Shown here in pieces: positions 31,324 through 43,834 of a stretch of DNA of 64,000 bases. Every line of letters begins with the position of its first letter. Position 1 is the stretch's first letter. Origin of the DNA: Naegleria lovaniensis (taxonomy: Eukaryota > Heterolobosea > Eutetramitea > Acrasida > Naegleriidae). The stretch spans positions 62,001 through 126,000 of the forward strand of contig NW_025407837.1 of NCBI RefSeq assembly GCF_003324165.1. Direction: 5' to 3'. The translations under genes and the position numbers were made by a program. The notes beneath the pieces are model-generated. The model made no database searches, was not told the DNA's origin, and was given only the letters and a program-made list of their open reading frames with translations.

Positions 31324-33325
31324 TCATTCCATAGTACCATTTGCATGATGTGATTTTTCTTGTTGAGTTGAAACCTCTCGAACTGACGCTTCCTCCTTCC
31401 GTTCAACAACCTCAATCACTTCTTCATTCTCATCAACCAATTCATGAATGGTTTCCATTGGAATTTCCATAGTACTTGTGAGTAATTCATGTGTGTCATG
31501 ATTTGTGGAAATTTCAACAACAGTACTACTTCGTTCATGAGCAATTTTCGATTGTCGTTCCCAATTAATTCGAATAATATATACCACGAGTGAGAAGGCC
31601 ACAATAATTAATCCCAACGTCAATCCCAACCATAATCCCACTAATTGCATATTCACGACAAATGCCAATACAGCTCCAATCGGTAGACTGATGACATAAT
31701 AGGCCACTAAATTTGAAATCATGCCAACGGTTTGAGCACCAACACCTCTCAATACTCCAGAAGCTGTTCCTTGAACACCATCAAAGACACCAAATAATAA
31801 CGTGAGAGGAAAGACTTTTGCAGCCAAATCAATGACTTGTTCTTCTGAAGTGTAAATTCTTGGAATTAAGGTACTCAGAGATCCGACGACCACTCCATTC
31901 AACATCATGAATACAGCAGAGACCACTAAACACAAATAAGCAGCGTATTTGGCTCGAGAAGGTTCACGAGCACCTAAATGTTGACCGACCAACACACTCG
32001 CTGCTGTGGAAATGGCTAAAGGAAACATGAAAGACAGAGAGACAATATTGAGACAAATGGCATGAGCTGCTGTATGAGTTGCTGACAGGTAACTTGCCAA
32101 AATACTGGTGAATTCAAAGGCCCAAACTTCAGCACATGTAGCAATGGTACCTGGAATGGATAATTTTAAAAAGTCCCAAATTCCTTTCCATTCCAATACT
32201 TGCTTGAATTGAACGAATCCTTCGAAACATTCTTTTAAGCGATCTCTGTAATGGAAAATGACATAAATGTAACATAATAACATGAAAAATCTAGCCAATG
32301 ATGTTGCTATGGCTGCACCTACAAATCCAAATCCTTCAAAACCAATTCCAAAAACAAATAACCAATTCAATGCAAAATTCACAAATATGGACATCATGGG
32401 AATGAGCGTATTGGGCAATCGAATATTCATAGAGACGAGAAATCTTGCTGTACTTCGACACAATGCAAATGGAAATAGACCAGGTAATAAATATCGAACA
32501 AAGCTGGCTGCATGAGAGGCAATTTCTGGTTGTATCTGAATGAGTAAAAGACCTTGCTCTAAAAAGATCATCATGATGAGAATTGGAATTAATCCGAGTA
32601 GAATGATGAGTAAACTTCGTGCCCACCATACGCCCATCAATCGTAAATTCTTTGCTCCGAAAGCTGTTGTTGTTTCCAATGATGCATTTCAAACATTAAA
32701 TTCAAAATCATGAATATAGATAATAATAATCATTGATGAAATAGATAATAATAATAATAGGAATCGTCATCGATTGGGCTTGTATTATATTCAAATTACC
32801 TTGTGCTACAAATGTATCTTGTCCTCCAATAAGGCCAACTGAAATAAAACTAAAACAAAAGAAAACAGCATTTGCCAATGCACTAGATGCTAAATAATTC
32901 TCATTGTTTAAATGTCCTATAAAAGCCATATCTTCTAATCCCAATATTTTGTTACTGACATTCATTAAAACAGTTGGAAATGCAATTTCTAACATTCCTC
33001 TAAATTCTTTCTTCAAGTTAAGCAAAAATAATTTAAATTTTTCCTTCCGAGAGAGTGAATTATAGTCATATTCCATTTCTTTTTCTTGTCCTCTTTCAAT
33101 ATCGTCCTCTGAATTCGAAAATGAATCATGGTTTTGATGATGAAGGAGAGTTGATGTTTGAATTTGTTGGTCATCCATGGGTTTTGCATCATAGGCTGAT
33201 TCAAACGATGCTGAAGATTCCATTCGGCTCATATTTGTTCGTGTATCGTCCGCGTGAGGTTCCATATTACTATCATTGAGTTGAGCTGTTTGTTTGTTGT
33301 GAATACCTTCATTGCGTGTTGCCAT
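31324..33325 (-). CDS. MATE-family multidrug/toxin extrusion transporter
   Basis: Two exons, 33325-32800 and 32663-31324, with a 136-nt intron (GTAATT...CAACAG). The splice yields GGQDTFVAQAFGAKNLRLMGVW, equivalent to the conserved DTLCSQAFGAKN of MATE proteins. The product is 621 residues. A hydrophilic N-terminal region of about 110 residues precedes twelve predicted membrane helices; the first contains EIAFPTVLMNVSNKILGLED, and the second half repeats the pattern (KLSIPGTIATCAEVWAFE, LVGQHLGAREPSRAK). The tail after helix twelve is Glu-rich and cytosolic. MATE transporters export organic cations or metabolites in exchange for H+ or Na+; substrate is not predictable. The ATG follows an A run. 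Confidence 0.93.
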
Positions 33326-33569
33326 TTTTTTCAGAATCGTGTTTGAAGTAGTGTTCGGAGTTTGTGAAACTCAATGCAGCAAAATCTCTGAATTTGGATT
33401 CCATTACAATGCATAGTATGCAATTTTAAATTGAAGGTGCTTTTCGTGCGCACGGTTGGCTGGATTATCATTGTCCAGCGAAAGCGTTAGTACTATGGAA
33501 GGACAAAGCAAGAAACGAGTTTGAGAAAAGAACGAATTTGAGCAAAGACATCAGTTGGACATAATAGCG

Positions 33570-36500
33570 TCACTTTACTTCTGACTTTTTAATGTAGATT
33601 TGAATCAGTTTTTGTTGCTCTACAGAAAGCCGTTTAAGGTAAGGATCAAAACTCTCTCCAAGAGCAAAATGCAAGTCTACCATTAAATACACCACAGATT
33701 TTCTGATATCGACATTGGAATGTTTGAAGGCCTCATAGACACCGGGAAGTATACTCGGTACATGGGTCAGCAATATTTCTGGAGAAATTTGTTTGATTAG
33801 TTTTGTCATGATTCGCAATCCTCCCAAGAGTTGTTGTTCCTTTTCGCTATTGTTGATAATTTGTGGTTTGATGAGTTCAAGCGTTTTTTGAGGATCCATG
33901 GATTCTATAAATTGTTCAGCAACTCGTTCTGCTGTCCTCTGAACTGCTGGAACTTTATCATTGAATTTTTCCATAAGCTTTCTGAAAGTGATATCTGCAA
34001 ATTTGATGCAATGCTCATTTTGATATCTAAGCAATGCTGCCACGCTTAGCAGTGCCTTCTCCCTCACAATTTCATCTTCATCGAAAAATAAATCAAACAG
34101 ATAGAATATGAGCTTGGCAAATGATATTTGCCACACCGATTCTGAAGGAGGTTTTTGTCTCGCAATTTCTGTAATGTCAAATAAGCATCGATATACTTGA
34201 TGAGGATTATTGTCAATCTTGTACTTGGCAATAGCAGTTAAGCATGCAGAAAGCTCATCTAAAGATTCTCGTTCGTTCTTTAATTCTTGGGCGGTTGAAA
34301 TTTTATACTTTTCAATTCTGGATGGTATTGTATTTTCAACCACCTTAATGTTGGTGTTTGGAGACTTTGCAGAGAGCGGTGATGATACGTTAGAACTTGG
34401 TTGGCTTGACTTTTTCGATACGCTGCAATAATGTTAAAATAAAAGTTGATGCCTGAGGTCTTCATGCAACACAATTAATACTTACATTGTGAGTGTGTGT
34501 TCAAAATCTGGAATTCTTTCACGTAGTAAATTTTTGATTGGATTTTGCTCTAGCGATGGCAATGAAAGCATTTGTTCCAAAAATATATGAGGATGAATTG
34601 AATACAATGAGATCATGATACTAGTTAGAGCTGCTTCGCACGGTTTCGATGTGTTTACCTGTATAAGAGCAATAATCTTTTTGATACTCGATCTCATGTG
34701 ACCAGGATAGCTGAGATATGCAGAACTGCCTTGCACGATGTGCATTAAAAACTCTAAGCAAGCCACTCGGACTCTTGAATGATACGTATCCACAATCTTA
34801 AATATTCTTGGCAGTAAAATATCTCCAGAGTATGAACTGGCAATCTTTGTTAACAGCTGCTCTGATAATAACTTGGTCTTCTCTTCCGTCAAAAGTAAGA
34901 ATAATTTTGACAATATACGTTCCAAGTAGGGTTCCACACAATCTGGCAACTTGTCAATAAGCATCAAAGATGAGGTTAAAGTTTTCTCTACAACTTTTAG
35001 GTGTGTATCTGACAATCTGTCAATATACAAATTAATTACTTGAAGGAATGTGCTCTTCACTTCAGAAATTCTGTCAGAATCAATAATTGTTTCCAATTTT
35101 TCAAGAACTTGAACTTTAGACTTCCAATCCATGTTTTTAGTGTCTCGCAAAATGGAATTGACAGATTCCATTGTAGGGGAATCTAAAGATGTGTCCATTG
35201 GATCATTGGATGATTTGTCTAAAGGTCCAACTTCAAATGATTTCGATAACCGTACAGAGGCAGAAGGACTTTTTTGTGACGAAGAGCTTCCTCTTGGTGA
35301 TAAAGGAGATGATGGGGATGTTGGTGTTCGTGTCATGGCCTTAACTTGGAGCGATGGTGGTTTCTTAGGAGAGGGTGGATATGTTCCAGATAAAGGCAGT
35401 GTAGGAATTGTTGGTTTGGTATGATTTTTAGGCTCTTGTACCACAATGGAATCTGTCTTGGAGATTTTTCGAGTAATGACAGATTTTGTTCTTCTCAAAG
35501 TAGATGCTGATGAGACATAAGATGACACAGAGGTGCCACTTACAACACTGGATGTTGTGGATCTAGGTGAAATTTGTCCGGAGCGCGTATCGTCTGAGGT
35601 ATTAAGCTTTTTCTGAGTGTTAGGGTCAAGCTCAGTATATAACTTGTAAGCTTTGTCAGGGAATGTATCTTTCAGAGCAAAGTAAGCTTGTCTACCTGCT
35701 TGTCGTGCACCGGCACTTGCATCGTTAATTGCAGATTTAACTGCTTTTGAAATATCGTCAATATTCTTCGTTAAAATTGCCGAATCTACATGCTGTAACA
35801 TCAAGACTAAATATTCTGCACACCTAGCTCTCATTGTAGCATGAGATTTTGGATCTATCAGTTTTTCAACTATGACGATGATACTTCTGTTAAGTTTGGC
35901 ATGCGTAATTAAGGTTCGAATACACACATTAACTGAGTCAGATATAACCTGCACGGTCACCACGGTGCTCTTTAAAATTATTGGAACAAAATAATCTGAC
36001 AAAGATTCGAACCTTGATCCCATGGTTTTTGCAAGTAGATTTAGAAGCATGCAACTCTCTTTCACAATTGTAGATCGCAAGTCCAAAAGATTTTTAGAAA
36101 GAGATTCTCGGATTCTAGAAAATTCTGCAATAAATCCAGGAAAATCTGTAGCTCCTCCATGAACTAGTCCTCTTAGACGCCGTATGCAATTCAGTCTCCT
36201 CTTCCAATCTACGTTTTTCATATCCTCTAATATTTCAATACTAACTTCCATTTCTCGAGAGAGATCGCTCTCTTTGATATATACAGGTTGAACATCGTTT
36301 TCTTCGCCATCTCCTTCATTGGTTGCGACTGAGCTTGGTCTTCCAGCGGTTGCTCCAATTGTGTGAATAGTGTGTCTTGCAGATTTGTTTTTAACAGGGC
36401 TCTTTAGAGTTTTTGGTTTCAATGGAACCAAATTTTCAGTATCTACCATTATTTCACTAGCTCTATCTTCGATCGCCTTGAGTTGAGGAGTTCTTAATTT

Positions 36501-37212
36501 ATAATTTCCCAATTCCTGTAATAAATCAACACCGACATATCTATAAATTTCACAAATTGCCATGACTGCTGCATCTCTCACACTTTGAGTCGAATCATCC
36601 AAAAGCGAAACAATATCTGGAAGGTATTTCATAAACATGATATTTTTTGGTCCAAATGCTTGTAAAATTTGAATAAATATTAAACATATTCCTTCTCTAA
36701 CTTTCCAACTTTTGTGAATGAATCCTTCTCGAATAGCGTCCAAAATTTCTTTTGGAGAATAATGTTTAGTAACCATAATGACTGCCTCAAAAGCTTTATC
36801 TCTTACTGAATTCTTTGCATCTCCAAATCGTTCCACTAATAAATTTAAAAAGTCAGAAAAGAAAGGTTGAAAGATTTTTGCATCAATATGTTCCAAAAAT
36901 GTACAGAGAAATGTAAGGGCCGCCTCACATACTTTGTAATTGTTGTCTTTGAGAGAGGGCCGTATTGTATCCATGACTGAAGGAATATCATCCTATTATA
37001 ATTTTTGAAAATATAAAGATACAGTTCGAGAGTTGAACCTACCAATGCAATATCAAGCATGGATTGAGTTAAAGCATTTAATCCTTGAATCCTCTCTTGA
37101 GGGTCTATTCAAGAAGTATTTGATGATTAAAATTTGTTTAGAAAAAAACACAATACGGCACATCCAACCTACCCTTGGTTTGTATCTGTTCCAGTAGCGG
37201 AGCAATATTCAT
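33570..37212 (-). CDS. CLASP: CLASP-type microtubule-associated TOG protein
   Basis: Four exons: 37212-37173, 37104-37043, 36992-34486 and 34422-33570, introns 68, 50 and 63 nt. All phases agree and give 1153 residues. The first TOG domain (about 1-230) carries GDAKNSVRDKAFEAV and SWKVREGICLIFIQIL, as in CLASP TOG1, with a DAAVMAICEIYRYVG repeat. A second TOG array (about 275-500) has VKESCMLLNLLAKTMGSRFE and the ARQAGRQAYFALKDTFPDKA helix. A basic Ser/Pro-rich region (about 510-650) that should bind microtubules follows, then a third TOG-like array and the C-terminal CLASP domain ending in HSNVDIRKSVVYLMVDLHFALGE... and LIQIYIKK. CLASPs promote microtubule rescue and attachment. The start is 210 bp from the Psf3 start on the opposite strand. 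Confidence 0.92.
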
Positions 37213-37422
37213 CTCTAAATTGATGATGTATATGTGATGAGATGTAATAGGATGTATGTTTTACAATTTTGCAATTCCGTTGATGATAGGTTGTACAGGA
37301 AGAGTACTCAAGTTCCTCGATCTTTGTGTTTGCGTGATGATGAAATTCGTCTTTCGGTTTTTTTTGTCACTTTTTGGCGCCCGAATTCAATGGCGGCAAA
37401 CGTTATTTCAAAAATTTGAAAA

Positions 37423-38316
37423 ATGACTTCATTGGATCTTTCAGCCATAAACAATGGAAGACTTTATTATGATATTGATGATATCATGGCGAGCGAGGAA
37501 CGGGTCGCTGTAGTATTCAACTTTACAATTCCGAATATTGGAAAATATGTGAAAACAGCAACAGCTCTTCAAAAAGAACATTTGAAACAACATCAACTTT
37601 TGAATAGGACGAACAATAATAACAGCAATAATGATGATGGCAACAATAATGAGGAGCAAGTCGTAGAGTCCGACTCGGAACAAGACGAAGCCAACCACAC
37701 AATGACTACGACGGGATCATTATTTGAAGAAAAATACATAATTGAACGGTCGACCAAAGTGGAGGTTCCTTTTTGGTTAGCCTTTGTTTGTGGTAATCAG
37801 GGATATGTGGAAGTAGAGGTTCCGAGAGTTTTTACTGATTTGAATTATGTGACTTCGAATTTTGAAAAGGCTTCTCTCTCAAAAGTGAATCGATACTTTT
37901 ATGAATTTGGTTCTGCTTTGTTTAAATTAATGGCGGATATTGCTATAAATTTGAAAAGGGATCAAGAATTAGAAGCTCTCTATATTCAACGAAGGTCAAC
38001 CCTTATTGAAACACTTGTTCATAGATTTAAATTGTTTTTGAGACAGGCTTACCGAGCAAGTAATGAAAGCAGTTCCTCTAGTTTCCTCACAGAGCAGTAC
38101 GCCGAATTCAAGTCAAAGCTTTGCAATAGTGAACTAATCATTCTTCAAATGATTCAGACAGAAGAGACAAACTTTGTGGAATGGAAACATAAATCTTTGG
38201 GAACGTACAAACTCCAATATCAAAAGAATTATATAACCTCCACAGATAGAGATCGTGACAGTGATGATGATAACACTGATACTGCTGTGTCTGATAAGAG
38301 AAGAAGAAATAGATAG
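37423..38316 (+). CDS. PSF3: GINS complex subunit Psf3
   Basis: 297 residues, no intron. GINS is part of the CMG replicative helicase. The protein follows Psf3: the N-terminal LYYDIDDIMASEERVAVVFNFTIPNIGK matches the family's B-domain start (YFxVDDILMSxExxPV), the core RSTKVEVPFWLAFVCGN... matches KLELPLWLA, VEVPRVFTDL matches VELPKIY, and the helix FYEFGSALFKLM matches HFYGFGSQLL. A long Asn/Asp/Glu-rich insert (about residues 60-95) separates the two parts, and the C-terminal 30 residues are polar. The ATG follows an A run. Confidence 0.88.
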   Translation: MTSLDLSAINNGRLYYDIDDIMASEERVAVVFNFTIPNIGKYVKTATALQKEHLKQHQLLNRTNNNNSNNDDGNNNEEQVVESDSEQDEANHTMTTTGSLFEEKYIIERSTKVEVPFWLAFVCGNQGYVEVEVPRVFTDLNYVTSNFEKASLSKVNRYFYEFGSALFKLMADIAINLKRDQELEALYIQRRSTLIETLVHRFKLFLRQAYRASNESSSSSFLTEQYAEFKSKLCNSELIILQMIQTEETNFVEWKHKSLGTYKLQYQKNYITSTDRDRDSDDDNTDTAVSDKRRRNR

Positions 38317-38420
38317 TTGTACTTACAATATTGCAAAATATAACAAAAATTTAAATTATTTAATAGTACTAAGGACAGTTTAACCCTCTTTTGTGATGCA
38401 ACGATGACATGTTATCCAGC

Positions 38421-39716
38421 TCAATATTCAATCTGAAGATTTAAACCAAGCTTCAAATCAGAAATCAGTGGCCCATATGCATCAATGGGTGCGGTGTTGG
38501 CAATGGAGACACCCATCGTAATTTTGTCATTATCCCAGAATCTCTTTTTTTCCAACATGCAAGCGATTCCCTTTTCCGTATCAACTCTGAACTTGACAGC
38601 ATAATCCTCAGCTCGAGGAGGTGAAATACATTCTAAGCCAACACCTAATTCAGCCTTCAAGTTGGTACTATTATAACGAAGCTGAGCGCTAGCAGCAATT
38701 CCATAAATCTTGGACAGTTGTGTTGTGAATGAAAGATGCATGTGTCCTAATAAGCTTCCATTCAATACAATAGCCGTCTTTTTGTGTGACAGTGGTGAAA
38801 TAATTCCTAATCGAGCAGCGTATGTCAAATTTCCAGGAATAAAATCTCTGGCTAAAATACTGCCACCTAAATCAATAGTTACATTTTTCGATCTATAAGC
38901 TCTGTATAAACCTAACAATGCAGTGGTTGAAGAATCTGAAGCAAAAGATTGGAAAATATCAGTATGTCCACGCTTGGACTTGATGCTCACTAGTGTATCA
39001 TTGATCCAACCTTTTCCAGTGGATGAATTACTAATTAAATTTGGAAGTCTCATTTCATGTTGGATGATAAATGGAGCAAGTCCAAGTTTCAGACACATTG
39101 AAAATGTTGTATCAGGATAAAGATGCGATCTAATATCCAGAGGTGATGCCATTATTCTTCTAGCAAGCTCACTTCTTCTTTCTAATGGGCCAAATAACGA
39201 TTCTACATTGTGAGCGAGAATGGATGACACCAAAAATTGTTTCACAGTAGAAAGTCTTCGGAGCATGAATGTAAAATTCTTCAATCCTTCATCATGGAAT
39301 CTCAGAGGAATAATCATTTGATATGGTGATTGATTACTTGCATCGGAAAGTGGTAAATCTCGTTTTAACTTGCGATCAAAACCTCCCTCCTCTTCCAATT
39401 GTAAATATGGAATATATTGTTCCTGTTGAAAAGCATTTGTCGGAATATTATTTGCTCCCATTGATGATGATTTCATTACAATTTTCAATCCATCCAGTCC
39501 ACTTAAATATTTTGAAAAAGGACTTTCAGACAAGGATGCCGACTGATCATAAATTGCTGTTTGCTCATCTCTCATTGTAAAATTAAGAATGCTATTCGCC
39601 CAATAATCCACAAATCTATATCTTCCTGGATAATAATATTCAGCGTCTTCGGAAGCTGAACCTGCTTGTGAGCCTCCTTCATGGACGGGAGATGATACAA
39701 TCACCTTACTGCTCAT
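38421..39716 (-). CDS. Putative mitochondrial outer-membrane beta-barrel protein
   Basis: 431 residues, no intron, ATG at 39716 after an A run. The last two thirds alternate polar and hydrophobic residues in short strands with Gly/Asn turns (LGLAPFIIQHEMRL, NVTIDLGGSILARD, AIVLNGSLLGHMHLSF, AELGVGLECISP, ITMGVSIANT). The final strand LKLGLNLQIEY fits the mitochondrial beta-signal (polar-x-Gly-x-x-hydrophobic-x-hydrophobic) read by the SAM complex. No N-terminal presequence is seen. The N-terminal 150 residues are partly helical. It could be a Tom40-like, VDAC-like or Mdm10-like porin; sequence alone does not decide. The family is an inference from topology. Confidence 0.5.
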   Translation of the reverse strand: MSSKVIVSSPVHEGGSQAGSASEDAEYYYPGRYRFVDYWANSILNFTMRDEQTAIYDQSASLSESPFSKYLSGLDGLKIVMKSSSMGANNIPTNAFQQEQYIPYLQLEEEGGFDRKLKRDLPLSDASNQSPYQMIIPLRFHDEGLKNFTFMLRRLSTVKQFLVSSILAHNVESLFGPLERRSELARRIMASPLDIRSHLYPDTTFSMCLKLGLAPFIIQHEMRLPNLISNSSTGKGWINDTLVSIKSKRGHTDIFQSFASDSSTTALLGLYRAYRSKNVTIDLGGSILARDFIPGNLTYAARLGIISPLSHKKTAIVLNGSLLGHMHLSFTTQLSKIYGIAASAQLRYNSTNLKAELGVGLECISPPRAEDYAVKFRVDTEKGIACMLEKKRFWDNDKITMGVSIANTAPIDAYGPLISDLKLGLNLQIEY

Positions 39717-40044
39717 TTTTATTTTGTGTTTTCATCATTCCATTTTCATCCAACGAACGCCAACCATCACACTCATGAGTTGCATCTACACACCTCTATC
39801 GTTATTGGTCTGACAACAACGTTCATCCCATTACCAAGATCATCCATAACTATCCATTACCATTCAACAGGTTCGTGCGCCCACAGATTCGTCCTGTTAA
39901 AATATGGCCATTGATCACCTTTTATTCACCAAATTGGATCCCATTTGCAAATTTCATAAAAACGGAATCCACGAAGCGTCCTGGCACACAATTTCAGTGC
40001 TTTCTCAAAAAAAAAAATTATCCAACACCCCAACCAAACACATC

Positions 40045-40593
40045 ATGGTGCCTTCGTTAGAGCTCAAAATACCTCCTCTGCTGTTACTTGTTCTGTGTTT
40101 ATTACTGCAGTACGCATTAAGCACATATGTGAGCCCTTTCTTGACATCAGAATCGAATCCAGCCTGGCAGACCAATTTTTCTCATTTGTTTGCAGTCCGT
40201 GTGGGGCTGATGACAGTTGTCATGATATTTGGATTGTTCATTGCTTGGTTAGGAGTGAGAGCTTTTCATCAATCAAAAACAACAGGTAGGTCTTTTGATA
40301 GGTCTTTTTCTGACTCACAAGTTTTGCAAGTGAATCCTCTCAATCCATCAGAAGCATCGTCATTGGTTTCGAATGGAATTTTTGCATACACTCGAAATCC
40401 CATGTATGTCGGAATGAGTGTTGTAGCATTTGGTTTTTCATTGTTTTTATTGGATCCTTTCGCATTTCTTTTTGTTCCATTGTTTGTCATGTATTTAAAT
40501 CATTTTCAAATAATTCCGGAAGAGAGAGAATTAAGGAAAATATTTGGAAAGGAATTTGAGGAGTACATGTTGCGAGTACGGCGATGGATTTAA
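40045..40593 (+). CDS. Integral-membrane methyltransferase, ICMT/PEMT-like
   Basis: 182 residues from the ATG at 40045; an in-frame ATG 141 nt upstream would add a hydrophilic leader without family resemblance. Five hydrophobic segments: about 9-30, 48-70, then 125-150 in two parts. The C-terminal half has the family signature: YTRNPMYVGMSVVAFGFSL, then IIPEERELRKIFGKEFEEYMLRVRRWI, matching the RHP/RNPxYxG and EExxLxxxFGxEYxxYxxxVxRW motifs of isoprenylcysteine carboxyl methyltransferase and related proteins that use S-adenosylmethionine. It may methylate prenylcysteines or a lipid substrate; the window also contains a CaaX protein (the PRL phosphatase), but that link is speculative. Confidence 0.75.
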   Translation: MVPSLELKIPPLLLLVLCLLLQYALSTYVSPFLTSESNPAWQTNFSHLFAVRVGLMTVVMIFGLFIAWLGVRAFHQSKTTGRSFDRSFSDSQVLQVNPLNPSEASSLVSNGIFAYTRNPMYVGMSVVAFGFSLFLLDPFAFLFVPLFVMYLNHFQIIPEERELRKIFGKEFEEYMLRVRRWI

Positions 40594-40725
40594 AAATTAT
40601 TGTTGTTGTTGTTGAAAATTAGTTCATGAATGAATGAGTATTCTGATCAGAAATAATCCATTGAAGAAGAATTGTTTAAGAATAAGGAAACAAACACAAT
40701 TTCTTGAAATGGAAGTAAAAAACAT

Positions 40726-42980
40726 TTAATATTTCCAATCTCGTTCTGCTGCTGGATTAATTGGTTCATAAGATCCCAAATAAGCCTTATGTGCAGTCTT
40801 TTGATTTTTCATTAATTCTTGTACTTCTCGTTCCTCTAATTCCTTCAATGAAAGTCCATCAATGTTAAAAGGACAAAGATTACAATAATCTCCTTCGTTG
40901 AGAGCTAGATCTGATTTATCACGCATTCCCATTTCTTTACGATAGTAAAACGATCGATCGAATAATCTCAGTAAAAATTTGTCGTGCTTGCCATCCATGT
41001 CGTCATGAAAATAGTTAGGATCCATGCTGTCAACTTTCAAGTAAAAACCATCCACGTCTGCATGTGAATGGAACGATATGAATTCATTATTGGGAAATTC
41101 TTTTTGGAAAAATTGGGAATTAAAAACGAGTCGCATGTCACTAAAACCTAATTGCTCAATCCTATCTAGAAATTTTGAAACACTTCCAAGTTGTTTGGTA
41201 TTTGAAAAAAGTCCAGTAAATGTTAAAATGTCATTCACGAAATGTTGATGATTACATGTTTGAAGATTGAAAATTTGAGTTCCATTCCACAAGACGCAAA
41301 TTTGTGCAATTTTTCGAAGCAACCTCGTAATATTCTTTTCCCCTTCAATTTTCACTGTTGAAAAAGTTGAAAGCTTGTTCACATCAATGACTAGTCTCTA
41401 AGTACTTACTTAATTGTATCAAATGACACTGTGGACTCACTCTATATTTACATGAAATGGATGGATAAACAAGAGAATTTTCTCCCCATTCTAAAAACCA
41501 ATCTCCAATTAAAAGTCCAGTTCTGAAGAGTGTGTACGGCCTTAATCGAGAATCTGACTTCATATCAAAAACGTGTGACCTTTCAAATGGAAATATCACA
41601 AGTTGAATTAACAGGTATGGCTTGGTAGAATGATCGATGCTCAACGACCTAAATAATTTTTGGGTTTTTCCAAAACTTGCTGTAGGACTCATTCCTTCTC
41701 CTAATAAATTAGTAGACGAGTTATTGTGTGATGAGGAGGATCCACCTGTAGAGGAATTATTTGGTGCGTGACTATTTCCAAATACTCCTAGAGCAGATAA
41801 ATTTTCAGAAATATCTTTCAGAGCTTGCACAAAACGTTTTTCTACATCTTCGTTCGCCTCTTCTGAATGATGGCTTGACATGGGCGATCTCTTCATGAGT
41901 GCATTCTTTTCAACACTCGACAAAACGGTTTGATAATTAAAAAAGTAGCAATACATGAAGCAATCGACAAGTGACAAGGTGTGTGCCAATAGTCGTTTTT
42001 CATGTGCGGACATGTCTGGACAACTTTTCACTTTTTTCATGCAATTCGACAAGCATAATTTTTCAAGAGATGTCAGTTGTGACACACTCTGTGGCAACAC
42101 AACCATCATTTCATCCAAAACTCCACCGCTCGTGATATTTCTCGTATTTTGTGGAGGTAATGATGAAAATCCATAATTATTCGAAGCTCTACATCCAACA
42201 GTGTTATTGGTCGAGTCAGCAAGTGATCTACTTCGTGCTGAAATGAGTGGAAATGCTTGCTCCAATCTTCTCAAAGCAAGACGAAACACTCGTAACGAAT
42301 ACGATTCGTCATCTGTGAAAATTTCTGGTCGATGACTCTGTACAAAATATCCTTCATTGAGACTCTCGAAAGAGCTCTCATTCTTACTCAATATACATCG
42401 ATTCTTAAAATCTGCTCCCATTAAAATACTCCTTTCATCACTTCCATCTTCACACTGTAATAAATCTCCAATAACTTCACATTCATTCAAGCTACTAAAT
42501 AAATTATTAGCATTTCCTTGTTTTTTAGAGGATGAAGAGAGTGAAATATGTTTTTGTGAATGTCGGTGATCGCTTAATGAGGTTTGTGAGCTCAGAACAA
42601 AATCAGAGGCAGAGTCCGAGGAAGCTAGAGCTTGATTAAAGGATCGCATTTGATAATGTTGATCAAGCTTGAGTTGATCGAGATGTTGTTCGATGAGAGT
42701 GGCTTCATTGAGTGGAATTTTGAGTGATGTTAAATCCTGTGGATTGAAAGATGATGATGATTAATAATATGGAGAATATTCAAAGGAAAAGGAATGCAAT
42801 TTCGAGAAAAGATGATGAATTGTCATTGCAATAAATAGAATTCCCATAGAATTCATGGATAGGTCAGAAAAAGGACACAATTGTGTTGCAATGTAGTTGT
42901 TGTTGTTGTTGAGAAGAACAGTGACGAGTTGCAGCATGAGCGGTTAAATGAAGCATGGCATTCACAGGAGTGAAAGACAT
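40726..42980 (-). CDS. Unrecognised protein, three exons
   Basis: Proposed exons 42980-42879, 42736-41410 and 41354-40726. The second intron (55 nt, GTAAGT...TTTTTCAACAG) is well supported: it fuses LIQL to MKIEGEKN in frame. Exon 2 must extend upstream of the ATG at 42649, because the frame is open to a CCACAG acceptor at 42737 and reads DLTSLKIPLNEATLIEQHLDQLK. The first exon (MSFTPVNAMLHLT..., 34 codons) joined by a weak GTGTCC donor is a guess. The product would be about 685 residues. It contains Ser-rich and Asn-rich linkers, a helical core, an FxxRxEQLGFSDMRLVF segment and a C-terminal block ending in KNQKTAHKAYLGSYEPINPAAERDWKY. I recognise no family. Good conservation of the C-terminus with no repeats suggests a single-copy cytosolic protein. 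Confidence 0.6.
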
Positions 42981-43190
42981 AATTTGATGGCCATCATGCG
43001 GTGACACCACCGAATTTTGACATTATAATCAAGTGTCCAATTTTGATAATCATCGCGCGCAGAACGAAAATTCATGAAAACATTGTTTTTGATGATGATC
43101 AATGTTATGATGAAATGATGGTGGTATTCAAGTATACAACACATCAAGTTATTAGTTCAGATACCGATATCAAAAAATAGTATTTTTCAA

Positions 43191-43619
43191 TCATGATTTT
43201 CGGAAAAAAACATCGGTGTCAGTAATCACAACATTTTCACAACCTACATTTTTCGAAAAGTATAATAAAGACTTTCCGTCCCATTCCTCTTCTTTTAATT
43301 TCTCAATAGTCGTATCACTCACTCCTTCAATAGAACGTAGCCAAACACTAAATAAAACAACATCCCAGTCTTTGATGGGAATGATGGTTGGATCACAATC
43401 ATAGTCAGAGAATTGTGAACGCACTCCTAGAGTTGTTGTGAAAGAGAGTTTTTGATGATGATGGTGATGGGGATCGGACCAATGATGAATTTTGAGTGAA
43501 GTGTTTGGCAATGGACAAGAGTGATGAACGCGAGATTGCAAATAAAAATTTGTCCATTGCATAGTCGGCGTACGGATGCAATAATAGCACGGAATAGAGG
43601 TGTTGATCGAATTCAACAT
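43191..43619 (-). CDS. SAM-domain protein
   Basis: 142 residues, ATG at 43619. The N-terminal 85 residues contain HHHHHQ and are otherwise unremarkable. Residues about 85-135 look like a SAM domain: DVVLFSVWLRSIEGVSDTTI, then a helix EKLKEEEWDGKSLLYFSKN. SAM domains pair proteins in signalling or RNA binding. The length is short compared with most SAM proteins, so an extra exon upstream is possible. The next gene begins 211 bp downstream on the same strand. Confidence 0.55.
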   Translation of the reverse strand: MLNSINTSIPCYYCIRTPTMQWTNFYLQSRVHHSCPLPNTSLKIHHWSDPHHHHHQKLSFTTTLGVRSQFSDYDCDPTIIPIKDWDVVLFSVWLRSIEGVSDTTIEKLKEEEWDGKSLLYFSKNVGCENVVITDTDVFFRKS

Positions 43620-43834
43620 GTTGGATCTTCCTTACCTTTGCTTTTGGTTTTAAAGATGCGCTTCAAGAAAGACATTTTTTTCGGGGATTAAGAAAATCGC
43701 TTTTATTATCTGACAGCAACTGATTTCAAAGTCTCTTCGGTTTATTGGCCACAGATTGCAAAGCCGAATCCACATGCACATTTCTCACAGCTCTTTGAAA
43801 GCAACATGTATTCTAAACTAGAGGTTCCCATTTA

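Noticed and set aside
41390-41409. A 19-nt intron in the gene at 40726-42980
   Set aside because: GTAAGT...ACTAG would also fit the phase, but a 55-nt intron with a pyrimidine-rich acceptor fits better and is of normal size.
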